From: Spizellomyces sp. 'palustris'
Lineage: Eukaryota; Chytridiomycota; Chytridiomycetes; Spizellomycetales; Spizellomycetaceae
Direction: 5' to 3'
Assembly: GCA_006535965.1 (NCBI GenBank)
Contig: QEAR01000003.1
Span: 62,001-126,000 of the forward strand
DNA: 64,000 bases
Part shown: positions 1-11,282 of the stretch, one piece after another
Position numbering within the stretch: the stretch's first letter is position 1
How the letters are laid out: every line of letters starts with the position of its first letter
Made by a program: the position numbers and the translations under genes
The notes under the pieces: generated by a model
The model's database searches: none
Told to the model about the DNA's origin: nothing
Seen by the model: the letters and a program-made list of their open reading frames with translations, nothing else

Positions 1-1
1 G

Positions 2-364
2 GAGTTTGCCATTAACAAATTCGCTAAGGACCTATTGAGTACCGCAGATGTACTGGAGCTGGCGTTGAAGGCTGTCCCGGAAACAGAGCGTGGTGAAAAT
101 GCCAGCAATCAACACCTGAAGGATCTTTACACAGGTGTCGCCATGACCCGGTCGAATCTGATGACCACATTCAAACGTTTCGGTATTGAACCATTTGAAC
201 CCTTGGGGGAAACATTCGACCCGAATTTGCATGAAGCCTTGTTCCAGGCACCTATTCCCGGAAAGGAGCCGGGTACTGTCTTTGACGTGGCCAAAACTGG
301 CTACAAGTTGGGAAGCCGCATTCTAAGACCTGCTCAGGTTGGCGTAGTACAAGATACATCATAG
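2..364 (+). CDS. MGE1: Mitochondrial GrpE nucleotide-exchange factor, C-terminal part (5' end outside window)
   Basis: The open frame enters from the left edge and ends at TAG 362-364, giving about 120 residues. The order is a long helix (FAKDLLSTADVLELALKAV), then FKRFGIEPFEPLGETFDPN and a closing beta part containing GSRILRPAQVGVVQ. The FDPNLHEALF and LRPAQVGV segments are the hallmark of the GrpE C-terminal beta domain. GrpE releases ADP from mitochondrial Hsp70 (the import motor and matrix folding chaperone). The N-terminus, including any presequence, lies outside the window, so mitochondrial location is inferred from the eukaryotic context. It is convergent with the NAA10 gene. Confidence 0.9.
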   Translation, partial: EFAINKFAKDLLSTADVLELALKAVPETERGENASNQHLKDLYTGVAMTRSNLMTTFKRFGIEPFEPLGETFDPNLHEALFQAPIPGKEPGTVFDVAKTGYKLGSRILRPAQVGVVQDTS

Positions 365-642
365 GACTGTCTCCATCATATATCATTATTTAGAAGGCAT
401 GGATGAAGACGTGTAGATGAGATGCCTCCAAGGGTTTGCTGTAGTGTAGTCGTATGGTTGGTGTAGAGGGGGGTACACGTTTTCGTCGCTTCATGTTTTT
501 GCTGTAGTAAATATCACATTTCCGATTGCGCATCCTGACGGTAGATCAGATCGTATTGACAATGCTCTCAATAACGGTAGCTCTTCACAAGGGAGTACAC
601 CGATAAACACAAATGCAGAATGATTGCTGATAAAATCTCTGT

Positions 643-1497
643 TCAATGCGAATGACCACCCTCCTTCCCATTCAAGGGCTTTGATTTTGATCCCCGACCA
701 TGTTGAGCGCCCTCTGCATCTTCCTTCAACTGTTTTCGCATGGCATACGCATCCTATAATCCATGTCATCAGCATAGAAATACCTCCCGCGAGACGAGCA
801 GCCAAACTTACCTCTCCATCTGCATAATAAGACTTTTCGATCTCGTGCACACTACAGGCATGAGTCAGTTTCATGTACGTTGTGGTCCAACAAATCCCCA
901 ATCACACAAGGACAGTTCGTCTATACCTGAATTTTAAGGTATCGCGATACAGCTGGAGGGCCGCACGATTGCTCTTTCTTACATGCAGAGAGACGTAATG
1001 TGCATGGAATGCTTCCAGCATTGCCTTTTCTGTACAAACACATCAATCGACTACATGCGATCACCACGAAAAAGTGAGAACGTACGTGCTTGGCTCATCA
1101 GCTTCTCGGCAATGCCTAATCGTCGCCAGTTCCTCATTACAGATAAACTTGTAATATGTCCATGTGGCACATCGCCCACTTCCTCTTCCCTGTGGGCGTC
1201 TGAATGAGACCACATTGGTTGTGGAACGTATGGCGCTCAACCCGACTCACATTTTGGCTAGAACATAGCCCACGACACGGCCCTTTGGATCCTCCGCAAC
1301 AAAGGAGAGCTGAGGCCATGATAGAGCGTGATATATATAGTACTTCATTTGGTAGTTCTCGGGCAGGTTCATTAGGTTGCAATTCTGCATTGACAGCAGA
1401 TCGTCCACCTACGAGACACTTCAGGTATTAGAGCCTAAATATCGATTGCCATATATGATATCCTAGCACGTACTGTTGCAGGTCGGATGTTTATCAT
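643..1497 (-). CDS. NAA10: N-alpha-acetyltransferase 10, catalytic subunit of NatA (six exons)
   Basis: Splicing by hand gives exons 1497-1474, 1408-1251, 1189-1086, 1029-927, 851-812 and 753-643, total 540 nt or 179 residues, with GT-AG introns of 58-75 nt and every junction in frame. The protein begins [20 protein letters not shown], continues [20 protein letters not shown], and has [28 protein letters not shown] (the acetyl-CoA binding Q/RxxGxA-type loop) and SYYADGEDAYAM. These match ARD1/NAA10 along its whole length. It acetylates N-termini exposed after Met removal, on the ribosome, with NAA15. A short polar tail follows (GGHSH end). No single reading frame covers it, so unspliced ORF calls would miss the gene. 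Confidence 0.93.
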
Positions 1498-2191
1498 CGT
1501 GTCTGCACGGAGCCTGGGTCGGTGGAAGGTGGTATGGGGATATTGAATTATGCCTTCGAAAACCTGCGCTTCGACAGTGCTCTATTGACATTTGAAGCCT
1601 TGTTGCTATGGAGACCCAGATCGAGTTCATGAGACTGCCATGGTCCTTGCTCAAGCAGCTATACGAAAGGAGGTGGGGTAGAAAACAGTATTTGAATGGA
1701 AGCTACATCTTTCAAAGCTTGTATGTTGCAGCAGGACATTGTCTTTGGCAAGACACTCATGAGATGATCAAGACTTAAAACAAGGTTTCCACATTGGCTG
1801 GATAATAGTGATGTCTATCTGTAGGGTTATGTCGGTAAACGTGGTCTATCAATGTATGGAAGTAGGGAATGTCAAGTACGAATTGAACAGTGATGCCATG
1901 CGGAAGCCAAGGTTGAGATTAGAAGGTCGTTAGTTGAAAAGTCGCCAGGCTAAACTTCATCTGCGCTTATGTCATCCAGGATTCCTCCCGAACGGTTCGC
2001 ATCAATTAAACTGCTGGATGAGCTATTTTTAGGTCCCTGCCGGCGGCAACCTTCTTGCCAAGAGCTGGATATCGCAATCGGACGGAATGGGGATGGATGA
2101 GCAAGACATATAAGAAGAAGCGGCTCCCCCACCGCCAGCCTGTAGAAAAGAGTACATCCCATTATTACACACTTTATATCATTTTTTCTCT
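1498..2191. promoter_or_regulatory. Divergent intergenic region NAA10 / 130-residue unknown
   Basis: About 690 bp without a convincing gene. It should hold both promoters. The only element noticed is an X-box-like sequence GTTGCTATGGAGAC at 1602-1615, nearly identical to one at 56393-56406. No tRNA-like B box was seen. Confidence 0.4.
1602..1615. promoter_or_regulatory. X-box-like element (second copy)
   Basis: GTTGCTATGGAGAC differs by one base from the element at 56393-56406. It lies about 105 bp upstream of the NAA10 start. Confidence 0.3.
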
Positions 2192-2584
2192 ATGCCCACC
2201 ACAGTTGCAACGAGTACCGCAGCCAGGGAAACTGGTGTGAAAGGTATCTTTGCCCTCTTCAAACGCGGTGAGCCCGCTGTCGATGCGTCCGCTGTGGATT
2301 TTCTGCGTCGAATTTCGTCAGAAGACACTCTCAACGAAGAGCCCATGGAAGAAGTAGAGGAAGTTCCGAAGCAAACCGACCCCTACAAGATATTCATGAC
2401 AACGGTCGACAAGGACGTCCAGTCACTCCAGCAGCAAAAAGGCTTTCGGACTATGCGCTGGAAAATTCCAGCTGGTGTAGATACGAACAAGGTGCTTCGA
2501 CAATGTAAACGGCTATCGTCCAAAGCACGATTCGTGATCGAGCAAATCGGAACCTTGAATTACATAACTGCAAAGTTGTCATAA
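2192..2584 (+). CDS. Unrecognised 130-residue protein
   Basis: A single uninterrupted frame from ATG 2192 to TAA 2582-2584. I do not recognise the family. Residues 1-25 are Thr/Ala/Arg-rich and lack acidic residues (MPTTVATSTAARETGVKGIF), which could be a weak mitochondrial presequence. Residues about 45-60 are very acidic (EEPMEEVEEVP). The second half is basic and probably helical (FRTMRWKIPAG, LRQCKRLSSKARFVIEQIG). No transmembrane segment is obvious. It sits between NAA10 (divergent) and HTS1 (convergent), a regular spacing that supports a real gene. A chance ORF cannot be excluded. Confidence 0.55.
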   Translation: MPTTVATSTAARETGVKGIFALFKRGEPAVDASAVDFLRRISSEDTLNEEPMEEVEEVPKQTDPYKIFMTTVDKDVQSLQQQKGFRTMRWKIPAGVDTNKVLRQCKRLSSKARFVIEQIGTLNYITAKLS

Positions 2585-2859
2585 GATTCTTCAGTTTAGG
2601 TTCATGGTACAGAATAGATCGTGTAAATATTGGACGTTGTATATTAGAATGAACATTGTCCACTCCTTGTAAATATCAATAGAATGTAGATTGAAATAGA
2701 ATAAGCAGATCGCAGTCAACTATATCGCAACATCAGTTGCAACATCGGACCATGACTGGCCAAGACTTACTACCTCAATAAGATCCATGATCCATGAGAG
2801 TGTATGAAATGTACACGTTGACATGATTAATCTATAAACAGAAAATATTTCTCCCAGTC

Positions 2860-4833
2860 CTATCTGAGCTCCTGAAGCTTCTTCTTTACTTCCTCAACAA
2901 GACCTGCTCTCGGGACAGTGACCTCTTTATCCCCACTTGACGCTTCTTCCTTTACCATCTTCCTGATTTTGACCACTCCAGCGTCAATCTCCTTTCCACC
3001 AACGATAATAGCAAGAGGTATCTGCTCCTTATCGCACACATCAAACTGAACTTGCAGACTTCGTGGCTTTTTCTTGAACATATACTCAGCTTTCACACCT
3101 GCGTCCCAAAGCTCACTGCAGATGCGCATTCGTTCCTCCAAAAACCCTTCTCCAAGTCCGATGACGTACACCTCCGTAGCGTTGGATTTGATGCTGGCAC
3201 GGTCTCGGCGGCTCGATAAAAGTGCAAACACCCGCTCCACACCGATGCTAACACCTACGCAGGGAATCTTCTTGTTTCCGGAGAACATCCCAACGAGATC
3301 ATCGTATCGGCCACCTGCGGCAACCGAGCCAACGCCGACTTGTTCTCCGTCTGAAGCATGAGGTGAACAGCAAATAAGAGACTAACATCGAAACAAAGGG
3401 TGCAAGAGGCAGTGTATTTGAAAATATATCACTTACTTTGTACAGTAGGCGAGTCATTGATCACGGCCTCGTAAATGACACCAGTGTAATAGTCTAGACC
3501 TCGGGCAAGGCTGAGATCGAAGGAAATGTGCGGGAGGACGTTGAAAATTTCCAGGTAATTCAGCAACAGTCGCATGTCCGCGATTCCGGCTGTGGCGTTG
3601 GCATTTCCTTTTAATTCTGTGTCCGCTGCTAGCTTTTCGCATAGTTCCTTGGAGCCTGATATCAAGTTCGTGATTTACTCATTCACTATCTTCGCAAAGC
3701 CACGGCGAACATACCTTTAAGTTTCACATATTCGCCAATCCGGTCCGCGACTTCTTCCGCAAGGCCCTTCTCGTCCACCATTTCTTTTTTCACATCCGAC
3801 CAAGACATTTTGTCTAACTTGTCAACAGCGGATGATATTGTACGGATCTTATCGCTTGGTACGCCACACACTTGGAACATCCCATCCAAAATCTTGCGGT
3901 GATTCACCTTGATAGTGAACTCACCAACATCCAATCCCTTGAGAATTTCTGCCATTACACGTAGTGCTTCCGCATCCGGCACCATCGGATCATAGACTCC
4001 CGCAATGTCAAAATCGCACTGAAAGAATTCTCGCATTCGACCACGATTCATTGCCGGTTGGTCTCGTCGGTAAACCTTTGCAATGTGGTAGCGCTTCAGG
4101 TTGGATATTTTATTTTCAGCGAGATAACGAGCAAAGGGCACAGTGAGATCATATCGCAAAGAACACTTTTCTCCGCCTTGATCCTCCAGGTCGTAGATGA
4201 GCTTGCTGTCCTCCCCGTACTTCCCAGCTAGGATTTCCTTCAGCTCAAACACTGGTGTGTCGATCGTAATTGCACCGTGCCGCTTAAAGATGCTGGTAAT
4301 TGTAGAGAAGATTTGTTCCCGGATGGCCATATCCTTCTCATCGTAATCTTTTGTCCCCTGCATAGGCACGTGAACGTTTAACGGCTTGAGTTCCACATGC
4401 CTGGTGATTTCGCCCAGCATACCTTAGGAGTCTTCAGAGTAAAAGACTTCACATCATCCTTAGCCTTCTCCTCTGTTCCTTCCATGTTTTCGCCCTTCTT
4501 CTTGGGGGGAAGGAGCTCCTTCTTCCTTCGCATAACCTCTTTCAGCTCTTCCAATTGCGATTTTTCAGCGATCTTGTCTCCATTCTTCTTGTGTTCCTTT
4601 ATGCGAGAGCGGCAGGCTGCCTCAAGAGCATCCAGCTGCGAAAGCTCGGCCTCCTTGTTAACAACGCCGTCCACGGTCATTTGACTGATGAAATTTGGTT
4701 TCAAGAAGTGACGAACAGTCCAATTGTGGGGGGTAGAGATAGTTCCGAGAACAAAAACGTTGGAACGTGTGGCGACGGGCCGTAGGAGTAATCTGCGCGG
4801 CAAATGGTGCCTGATCTTGGCCACCCTGCTCAT
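2860..4833 (-). CDS. HTS1: Histidyl-tRNA synthetase (cytosolic and probably mitochondrial)
   Basis: Four exons: 4833-4423, 4357-3715, 3655-3437 and 3350-2860, 1764 nt, 587 residues, all junctions in frame. Class II aaRS landmarks are visible: [17 protein letters not shown] before motif 1, [12 protein letters not shown], motif 2 region [18 protein letters not shown], the HisRS-specific [19 protein letters not shown], and motif 3 VSIGVERVF. The C-terminal anticodon-binding domain ends in VKKKLQELR. The first 51 residues are Arg-rich with no acidic residue ([20 protein letters not shown]), like a mitochondrial presequence. An in-frame Met52 (ATG 4680-4678) precedes a charged helical extension rich in Lys/Glu. 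As in yeast HTS1, two starts could give mitochondrial and cytosolic forms. Divergent from INTS7. Confidence 0.96.
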
Positions 4834-5072
4834 GCAGGTTGAGACAAAATCCCCAATGGTCTCAGTGATTCACTCATCATTGTTACCATAGTGATGATGA
4901 ATCATCGGGTGGTTAGCCGTGCGTATTGGCCAGATCGTGTGCGTTTGAAGCTTCCTAATTCCTATCGACGGAATTTACGAACATTTAGGCAAGGTCCCGG
5001 TGTCAAGAGGGCGCCATTGACGTCTTTGGGGATTGCCTTTAGCCCGTCTACCCAAGGAGGTACTCATCGATA
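4834..5072. promoter_or_regulatory. Short bidirectional promoter HTS1 / INTS7
   Basis: Only 239 bp separate the two start codons, so the promoters must share this segment. It contains GTTACCATAGTGAT at 4882-4895, loosely X-box-like. Confidence 0.45.
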
Positions 5073-8000
5073 ATGTCGGATGGGTTGTCTTTGGTAGACC
5101 CCGGCCTGCAGGAGCTTGTTGCATTGGATAAAGCCTACAGGTCCCCCAGGCTAGAGCACAAATTGCAGTCCATTTTACAATATACCCATTTTTTTGCCAA
5201 ATATCCATCCCCTGACCTGGTCACTTCTGGTATGCTTCTGTAATCCTTAACGCATGCCCGTTGTGACCTCGTTCCAAGGGCCTTATTAAAATCCACCAGG
5301 TTTTCTCAAGTTGGCCGAATACTGGCGGACAAGGTCGGTCACCTTTAGAATATTTTGGTACAGCTTTCCTGGAAGAAATTGTTTATCTTGAAAATTGCAG
5401 CAATAATATCGTGCGACAGTCAATTTTCAAGGTCTTCAAACATAGCCAATATGCCTTGACGAAGATCACTAGCGTAGATGACATGCTGCGAAGGATATTT
5501 GTTGTTTTGACAAGCAATGATCCCATTGCTCGTGCCTTCACTCTCAGGTATCATATATAATCCCTCCATGCGCTGTACCTCGCCCATTCCCACTTTTGTG
5601 TTCCTTTTTATTTCCAGGTTGCTCGGATACATGTCGGCTATTGTCCAAGAACGCATTGAAGTTCATCATCGGTTAGTATCTTAAAATTATCTGTCACGCA
5701 GAGCCGAGGTTAATTAACGCCAAACAGAGTTCGACTCCTCTTGGACTCCAAAGACCCTTTAGAATTGGAAGCAGCCATTTTCGCGACCGATAGGATTGCT
5801 TCAAAGTCCAGGACCTTTGCTGCCAATATCATGGATAAACTGGAGCTTATGGTGCTAGGTGCGACGGCGTTCTCGTGGAACAAGGAAACATCAAATACTG
5901 ACGCGTAGAACTAGACCCAATTCATAATACTGCAACAACTCCAAAGGTTTTCAGGATATTCAGGCACATGCACCATGATGAACAACTGGCAACTTTGGTA
6001 AATGACGAAGCGCATGAACAAGTACGCATTCCGCTGGTTCGTCATTCACCAGCATACCGTTAGGCACGACAATCATGTTTACGATACCTCCGCGTCTCCA
6101 ACGATGAAGACTACATCATAACCATTGCTCGCACGCTGACAGTTCTTGCCAAGCGCTGTATATTTCAGATTGATGCTCAGGTAGGCATTGGATATTAGGA
6201 TCCGCGCCGTATTTTCACGATGAACTAAGATGCAAGTAGGTGGAACTGCTGATTGGGTACCTGGAGCAGGACCGCCGAATACCAGTACAATGGAGTGCTT
6301 TGGATTGCTTGAGGACACTAGGAAAGGCACAAGGGCATCACTTCACACAAGAAAACTTCTTGGTAATTGACGGTAAATTGTAAGGCTGAGGAACTGGAAA
6401 TAACTTACTGTGGTCGCAGTATGTCATGAAGTTCGCATGTTCAGCGAGATGCAGCGTCGTTCGCCAGAAGGGCTTTCAAGTGCTCAGTGTGCTCTGCGGT
6501 CACTTTGACCTTCTCCTGCGCTTGTTCCACAGTTCCGGAGGCGGGAAAACGATATCTCAGCGGGTGTCTCTGCCGGACATTGAGTCTATCATGTCACAGG
6601 GAGATGCGAGCTCTGTGTATGCGGCTAGGACATTTTGCAAAATGTACACATTCGCGCAAACTCATCTCTCAATTGATGTAATTGAAATTGGGTTCATCTC
6701 AGGTCTGAGTTCATAGAACCATCGAATCGACAATCGCTTTTTGTTCTCACCTCTTAAGCATCTGCTTACAGATGTCGGTCATGCAAGTGTCCGTCAGCTT
6801 GTCAACAAACTAGCTTCAACATTGATGAATATCTCCGCGTCAGAAGTACTATCTCGGCTGGAACTGTCACTCAAGCATTACGCTGACGTCTCCAAACTTT
6901 TGTAGTTCAGATATACCGCGGAGACGCTAGTGCAACTGTCGAGATTACGTGACGGTCCTGAGGTGTGGAATGCCATGCTCTCGGCATCACAGAAGAATCC
7001 GTTAGGTATACGCATATGCTTCGTCGATAATGGCCAGTATAGTGATATGATATTGCCTAGCTTTGACAAAACTCTTCAATTTGATATTACGAATGCTGAG
7101 CCAGCAAACCGATTCCGATTATCTCTCGTTCAGCACCCTAACTGCGATGGCCATTGCCTACCTTTCAGTGTTACCTGCTCGCACCGTTGTAAGCGGCTGA
7201 TTGTCTCCGACCGTTCCGTGTGTCCAACATCAACTAAGAGTATATATGCTTGCTAGACTGCGGCGCTGCGGGTTGCGCTACGATGTGGGCAGATTCCACC
7301 TTCTCGACAGCCTGATTTTGCTTCAACCATCACCCCTCTTCTTATCCGGTCAAAGGAAGGTGTCCAAGGGTACTGGCATCTTTATGGTATTGGGCGGGAA
7401 GCCGTCTGTGCTGGACATTATGGTCTTGCCCACGATATATTTAAGGAACTCGTTCTCCAGGTATGGAGAGTTCAACTTTCGTTTGACTAACGAATCAACT
7501 CATTGTATCTGATCAGGTTACATCGGAGTCAGTTGGTTTTTGGATACAGGGTTTGGAGCATGTTGCCCAGGCGGGCATATATATCAGTGCACTTTCAGGA
7601 AGTACAAGTGATATTGAATATCTTCACAAGCTCGTGGAAAGTCTTCGGAACTCATCAACGGCCATCAAGGTGTGTTTCTTCGCAGGCGATTGGTTTGCTA
7701 CGCAACGTTCTAACTTTCCACAGTCACTCGCGGCAAGCCAGGGGTCCCGAGCATTTCAGTATGATCTTCTGATACTGCATGCGACCACCCTTGAAGCAAC
7801 ACAGGGAGTTCTCGCAACGTTAGCAAATCATAGCGATGATCGTGTAACGCAGTCGAATTGGTCAACCTTAAAAGAAACGTTCGACACTTGCAATAGAAGA
7901 TACAGCCGCCTCGCAGAAGGTTTTGTGGATATCGACGAAGCCAGTCTGGATGTTCTTGATTCATATCCTTTCCTTGGATTGCTAGCCTTTATGACGTTAA

Positions 8001-9074
8001 AAATTGTTGTTTCCTTAACTTTGTTTCACATGGGCCGTATTCTGTGTATTCATGACGGAGCTGGCAGGACGGTTTGTTCCAACGGCTGAGCCCCTCGCAG
8101 CAGGAGCACCCGAAATAGCGACCTCGCGGCTCTACCTGATGATGTATGCCCGACCTGTGTCAAGCACAAGAACTGGAAGCCGATTGCCACCGTATTTAGC
8201 TGATGTACTGCGTGGAATAGAGGATGATAGCCACATGCAAGTCCAGGTTTGTTTCGCCCGAGGGGTTAGAAGCAGGTCCCACTATAGGGGCTAACACATA
8301 TCTCAACATAGGACATACGACGAGGAATCTTGCAACTCTTGCGTGAGATGTTGTTAATCCCGCGCTACTTTTTTGTCACACGACCAAGCGTCACGGTCCA
8401 GGTACAGCAGCTGACACAACAGAATGCGGCCAACAGAGTATGCTCAACTAAAATTCAAATGCTTCCATCGCAGTTGACAGTCAATCCCAACTGGAGGAGC
8501 GGAGTTCGTCGCGTCAAGACTTACGAAGACTTGATCTTAAAGATGGAAGGGACAGTGAAAACTCCCGCGAACTGGAAGCTCAGAGGTGGGCTTTGAGAAC
8601 ATCAAATCATTGCGTCGCCGCTAGAGTATGGACTGCGGCAAGGATGTGATGGATTTTCTAACTTTCCGGACCACGCTTTAGGACACGGAAGAGAGATCGT
8701 CTCCGTCGAAATTGTCACTGAGGTAGCCCCGATGGCGGGGACGAAGGAAAGGCTGCAAGAGGGCATTGAAACCTACCCGAAGGTATTCCTGATTGGTTTT
8801 GTACACAAACACTACATAGTCGTTTATACTAGTCTCCCAGCAACACCATTGCCCCAAAAATGTTCTTCGAGCAAACCTTGCAAAAGGGTACTTCGCCCAA
8901 CTCTGCGCGGTATCTTTTACGGAGTGTAGGAATCCCGAAACACGAGAATACGTTGTCCGAATCACTTGCCAGTTGGTTGATCAAGTCGGTAATGTGTGGA
9001 GGAGTGGCCCGGTGGTAGAGCTGCCTGTCAGTCTAGAAGGACGTATTAGGGATGTTGTTGGTGGATGTATTTAG
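5073..9074 (+). CDS. INTS7: Integrator complex subunit 7 (INTS7) homologue, many exons
   Basis: Translation begins at ATG 5073 (MSDGLSLVDPGLQELVALDK). Splicing gives SGFLKLAEYWRT, then NNIVRQSIFKVFKHSQYALT, the very conserved RRIFVVLTSNDPIARAFTLR, and RLLGYMSAIVQERIEVHHRV. These align in order with the N-terminal HEAT/ARM repeats of animal INTS7 (FVKRIFSVIHSNDPVARAITLR and following). Near the C-terminus LLIPRYFFVTRPSVTVQVQ and LILKMEGTVK match the family region around QRYFFQKL and ALKVEGVV, and the last exon (WRSGPVVELPVSLEG) ends at TAG 9072-9074. Introns are about 50-70 nt. INTS7 belongs to the Integrator backbone that attenuates RNA polymerase II and processes snRNA 3' ends. Middle exon borders (6.3-8.2 kb) were not all resolved. 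Integrator is absent from well-studied fungi, so this is notable. Confidence 0.85.
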
Positions 9075-9087
9075 GCACTCCGAGCGA

Positions 9088-11282
9088 TCAACTGGGCTGT
9101 CTAAATTGAGGTGTACGCAGAGCATCCTCGAAATCGCACATTTGGACGGTAGGCTTCAAGGAGTCAGGACTTATAAAGAGCGAGAGTGTCAAGAGTCAAA
9201 AACCCACCTGCCCGTCCAATATCGTCCGATTTAGGGCAGCTAATCCAGCTCGTCGAACTAACTCCTTGAGATCAGCGCCCGTCTTTCCTCGGGTGCGCGC
9301 CGCAATCCCGGACCAATCCAAGTCTTTTTCGAAAGGGAGCTTCGAAGCCAGTGTCTGCAGAATGTCGCCGCGTTCAGAAGCCGACGGGGGACGGACAGCT
9401 ATGAGACGATCGATGCGGCCTTGACAGTCGGTAACGAGAGATCTCAGGAAAGAAGCGTGCCAACGACCACTACGTATACTCAACATACCTGGCCGAAGGA
9501 GGGCGGGGTCCAGAGAATTTGGGTGATTGGTGGCGCCAAGGAGCACAATACGGGAACTTTGCCAGTCCAGAGTATCTATCTCCACAACAAGCTGTGAAAA
9601 TAATTTCTTCCCGACCTGGCCCATTTGATCGTGGCGTGAAAACAATGCTTCGAGCTCATCCATGAAGATGATACAAGGACTGCATCGCCGCGCTGTTTCA
9701 AATGTTCTTGATATTGCCTTTTCGGATTCCCCAACCTAGAAGAGTATCTTTTAGCATCTCTGGAAGACAAGGTCGGTGCCATAGCCATATCAACCTACTT
9801 CACCCTTGATTATTTCAGAAATGGATATGGGGAGAAAATTAGCTCCGGATTCGAACGCAACCGCTTTGGCGAGAAGGGTTTTCCCAGTCCCTGGTGGACC
9901 GTATCTGTTATGAAAGTGTCAGTGATGGGCATCCGTACAATGACTGCATGGCAACATACAGCAAGACGCCTTTCGAAGGCTGTATCCCCAGTCTGGCAAA
10001 CGCCGCAGTATTTTGGTAAAACCACACCACACTTTCTTGGAGCAGCCGCTGTTGGAATAGTCGCGTTAGGCAATTTTCATTCCATATATGACAACGGTCA
10101 AACCCAAACTACCTTCACGGTACTATGACCGCCAACATCCGTCCATCTGACAGCCTCCATTCGTGAGACGTCATACCGTTTTCTATTCTCTGCTAGTTTG
10201 ATCGAAGACATATTCTGTTGGAAATCTGAATCGCGTAACGTGACAGGTGTAGGTTCATTCGACAAGTTGGACGAGGCTATTCGTTCCCTGGCGGTTTCTA
10301 CCGCTCGTCGACACAGAGTGGCTAGATCTGCCAGTGTGTAGGCATGGCAACAGTCTGCGACCTGGAGAACATTGAAAGATGGGTCATTATATGGAGATCT
10401 AAGAAGCCATTTGAGCAGCTCTCCTCGCTGCGTCGGTGTGGGAAGTTCCAAGGACAAGTGCTCCTATCGATACCAGCGTTAGATTACATAATTATGCAGT
10501 TGCGTTGCTCTCAGCCCCGCACCTCAAAGGAATTCTTCACTGCTTCATTGACACCATCGAGATCTGCAGTCGTGGCAATGATGAGTGTCCGTCCTTTCCG
10601 GTGTGACTGACGACCTTGCATCGAGACGGTGAAGACATGGTACGCCTCTTCATCCGTGTTCCGTGCAGGAAAAAGATCGTGAATGCTCTGGAATATAACT
10701 ATCATAAGTTGGCAAACTCAGCAATTTTCATTGGTCCCTGGGCGTTGCTGAACGCCTCTTGAGTACATACTAGCAGTTGGCAGATCTCCAGTCACAGAAC
10801 TACACAAGGTTTCTATCCCTTTGGACATCTGTGCAGGATACTCTAGAGATAATCGTGCGCTGCTGATGATAACGGGCTAGAGCGCGGATTCTCAGTATTT
10901 GAAAGTATGTTTTAATTTCCCTGCCATACTCAACTGTTACTCCAAACTGACGACATAGCTCCACAGCCAAGGACCTTTTGCCTTATCGGACGACGCAGTT
11001 AAGATCTCCTGCAATGAGTTACAAGAACTTATAGATCTTAGCAACTTACCAGATCCGCTGGGACCAGTCAGCAAAACGCTCTGCGTGCTATCAACCGGAA
11101 GGTTCGCAAACAGATCTTTTCTTTGAAAACTGCATATAAAGATCTCCTGCAGCCTGTACACCTGGACGGTGAGCGATCCAGTGATTTGCTCCGAAAAAAC
11201 CGCATAGAGTCACGGACCTCTTGCCGGCCTGCCCAAATGCACATACAGGAAAGGCCGTATCAGAGGAAGAAGGGATAGTCAT
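9088..11282 (-). CDS. Tandem AAA+ ATPase, CDC48/AFG2 (SPATA5L1)-like, degenerate first domain
   Basis: Stop TGA 9090-9088 lies 13 bp from the INTS7 stop. The likely start at 11282 gives [12 protein letters not shown], spliced to [17 protein letters not shown] and a D1 Walker A GPSGSGK. The D1 Walker B is [11 protein letters not shown], lacking the Asp-Glu pair. The linker VRWTDVGGH opens D2, which has Walker [28 protein letters not shown], Walker [12 protein letters not shown], sensor [20 protein letters not shown] and the arginine region RIDRLI, then [19 protein letters not shown]. So D2 should hydrolyse ATP and D1 probably does not. Little or no N-domain fits upstream. The AFG2B-like placement (ribosome biogenesis/extraction ATPases) is inferred; PEX6 or NVL relatives are alternatives. 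Confidence 0.75.

Noticed and set aside
9835-9860. GGTTGCGTTCGAATCCGG resembling a tRNA T-loop
   Set aside because: It codes for AVAFESG in the D2 Walker A helix of the AAA+ gene; no cloverleaf can be built around it.
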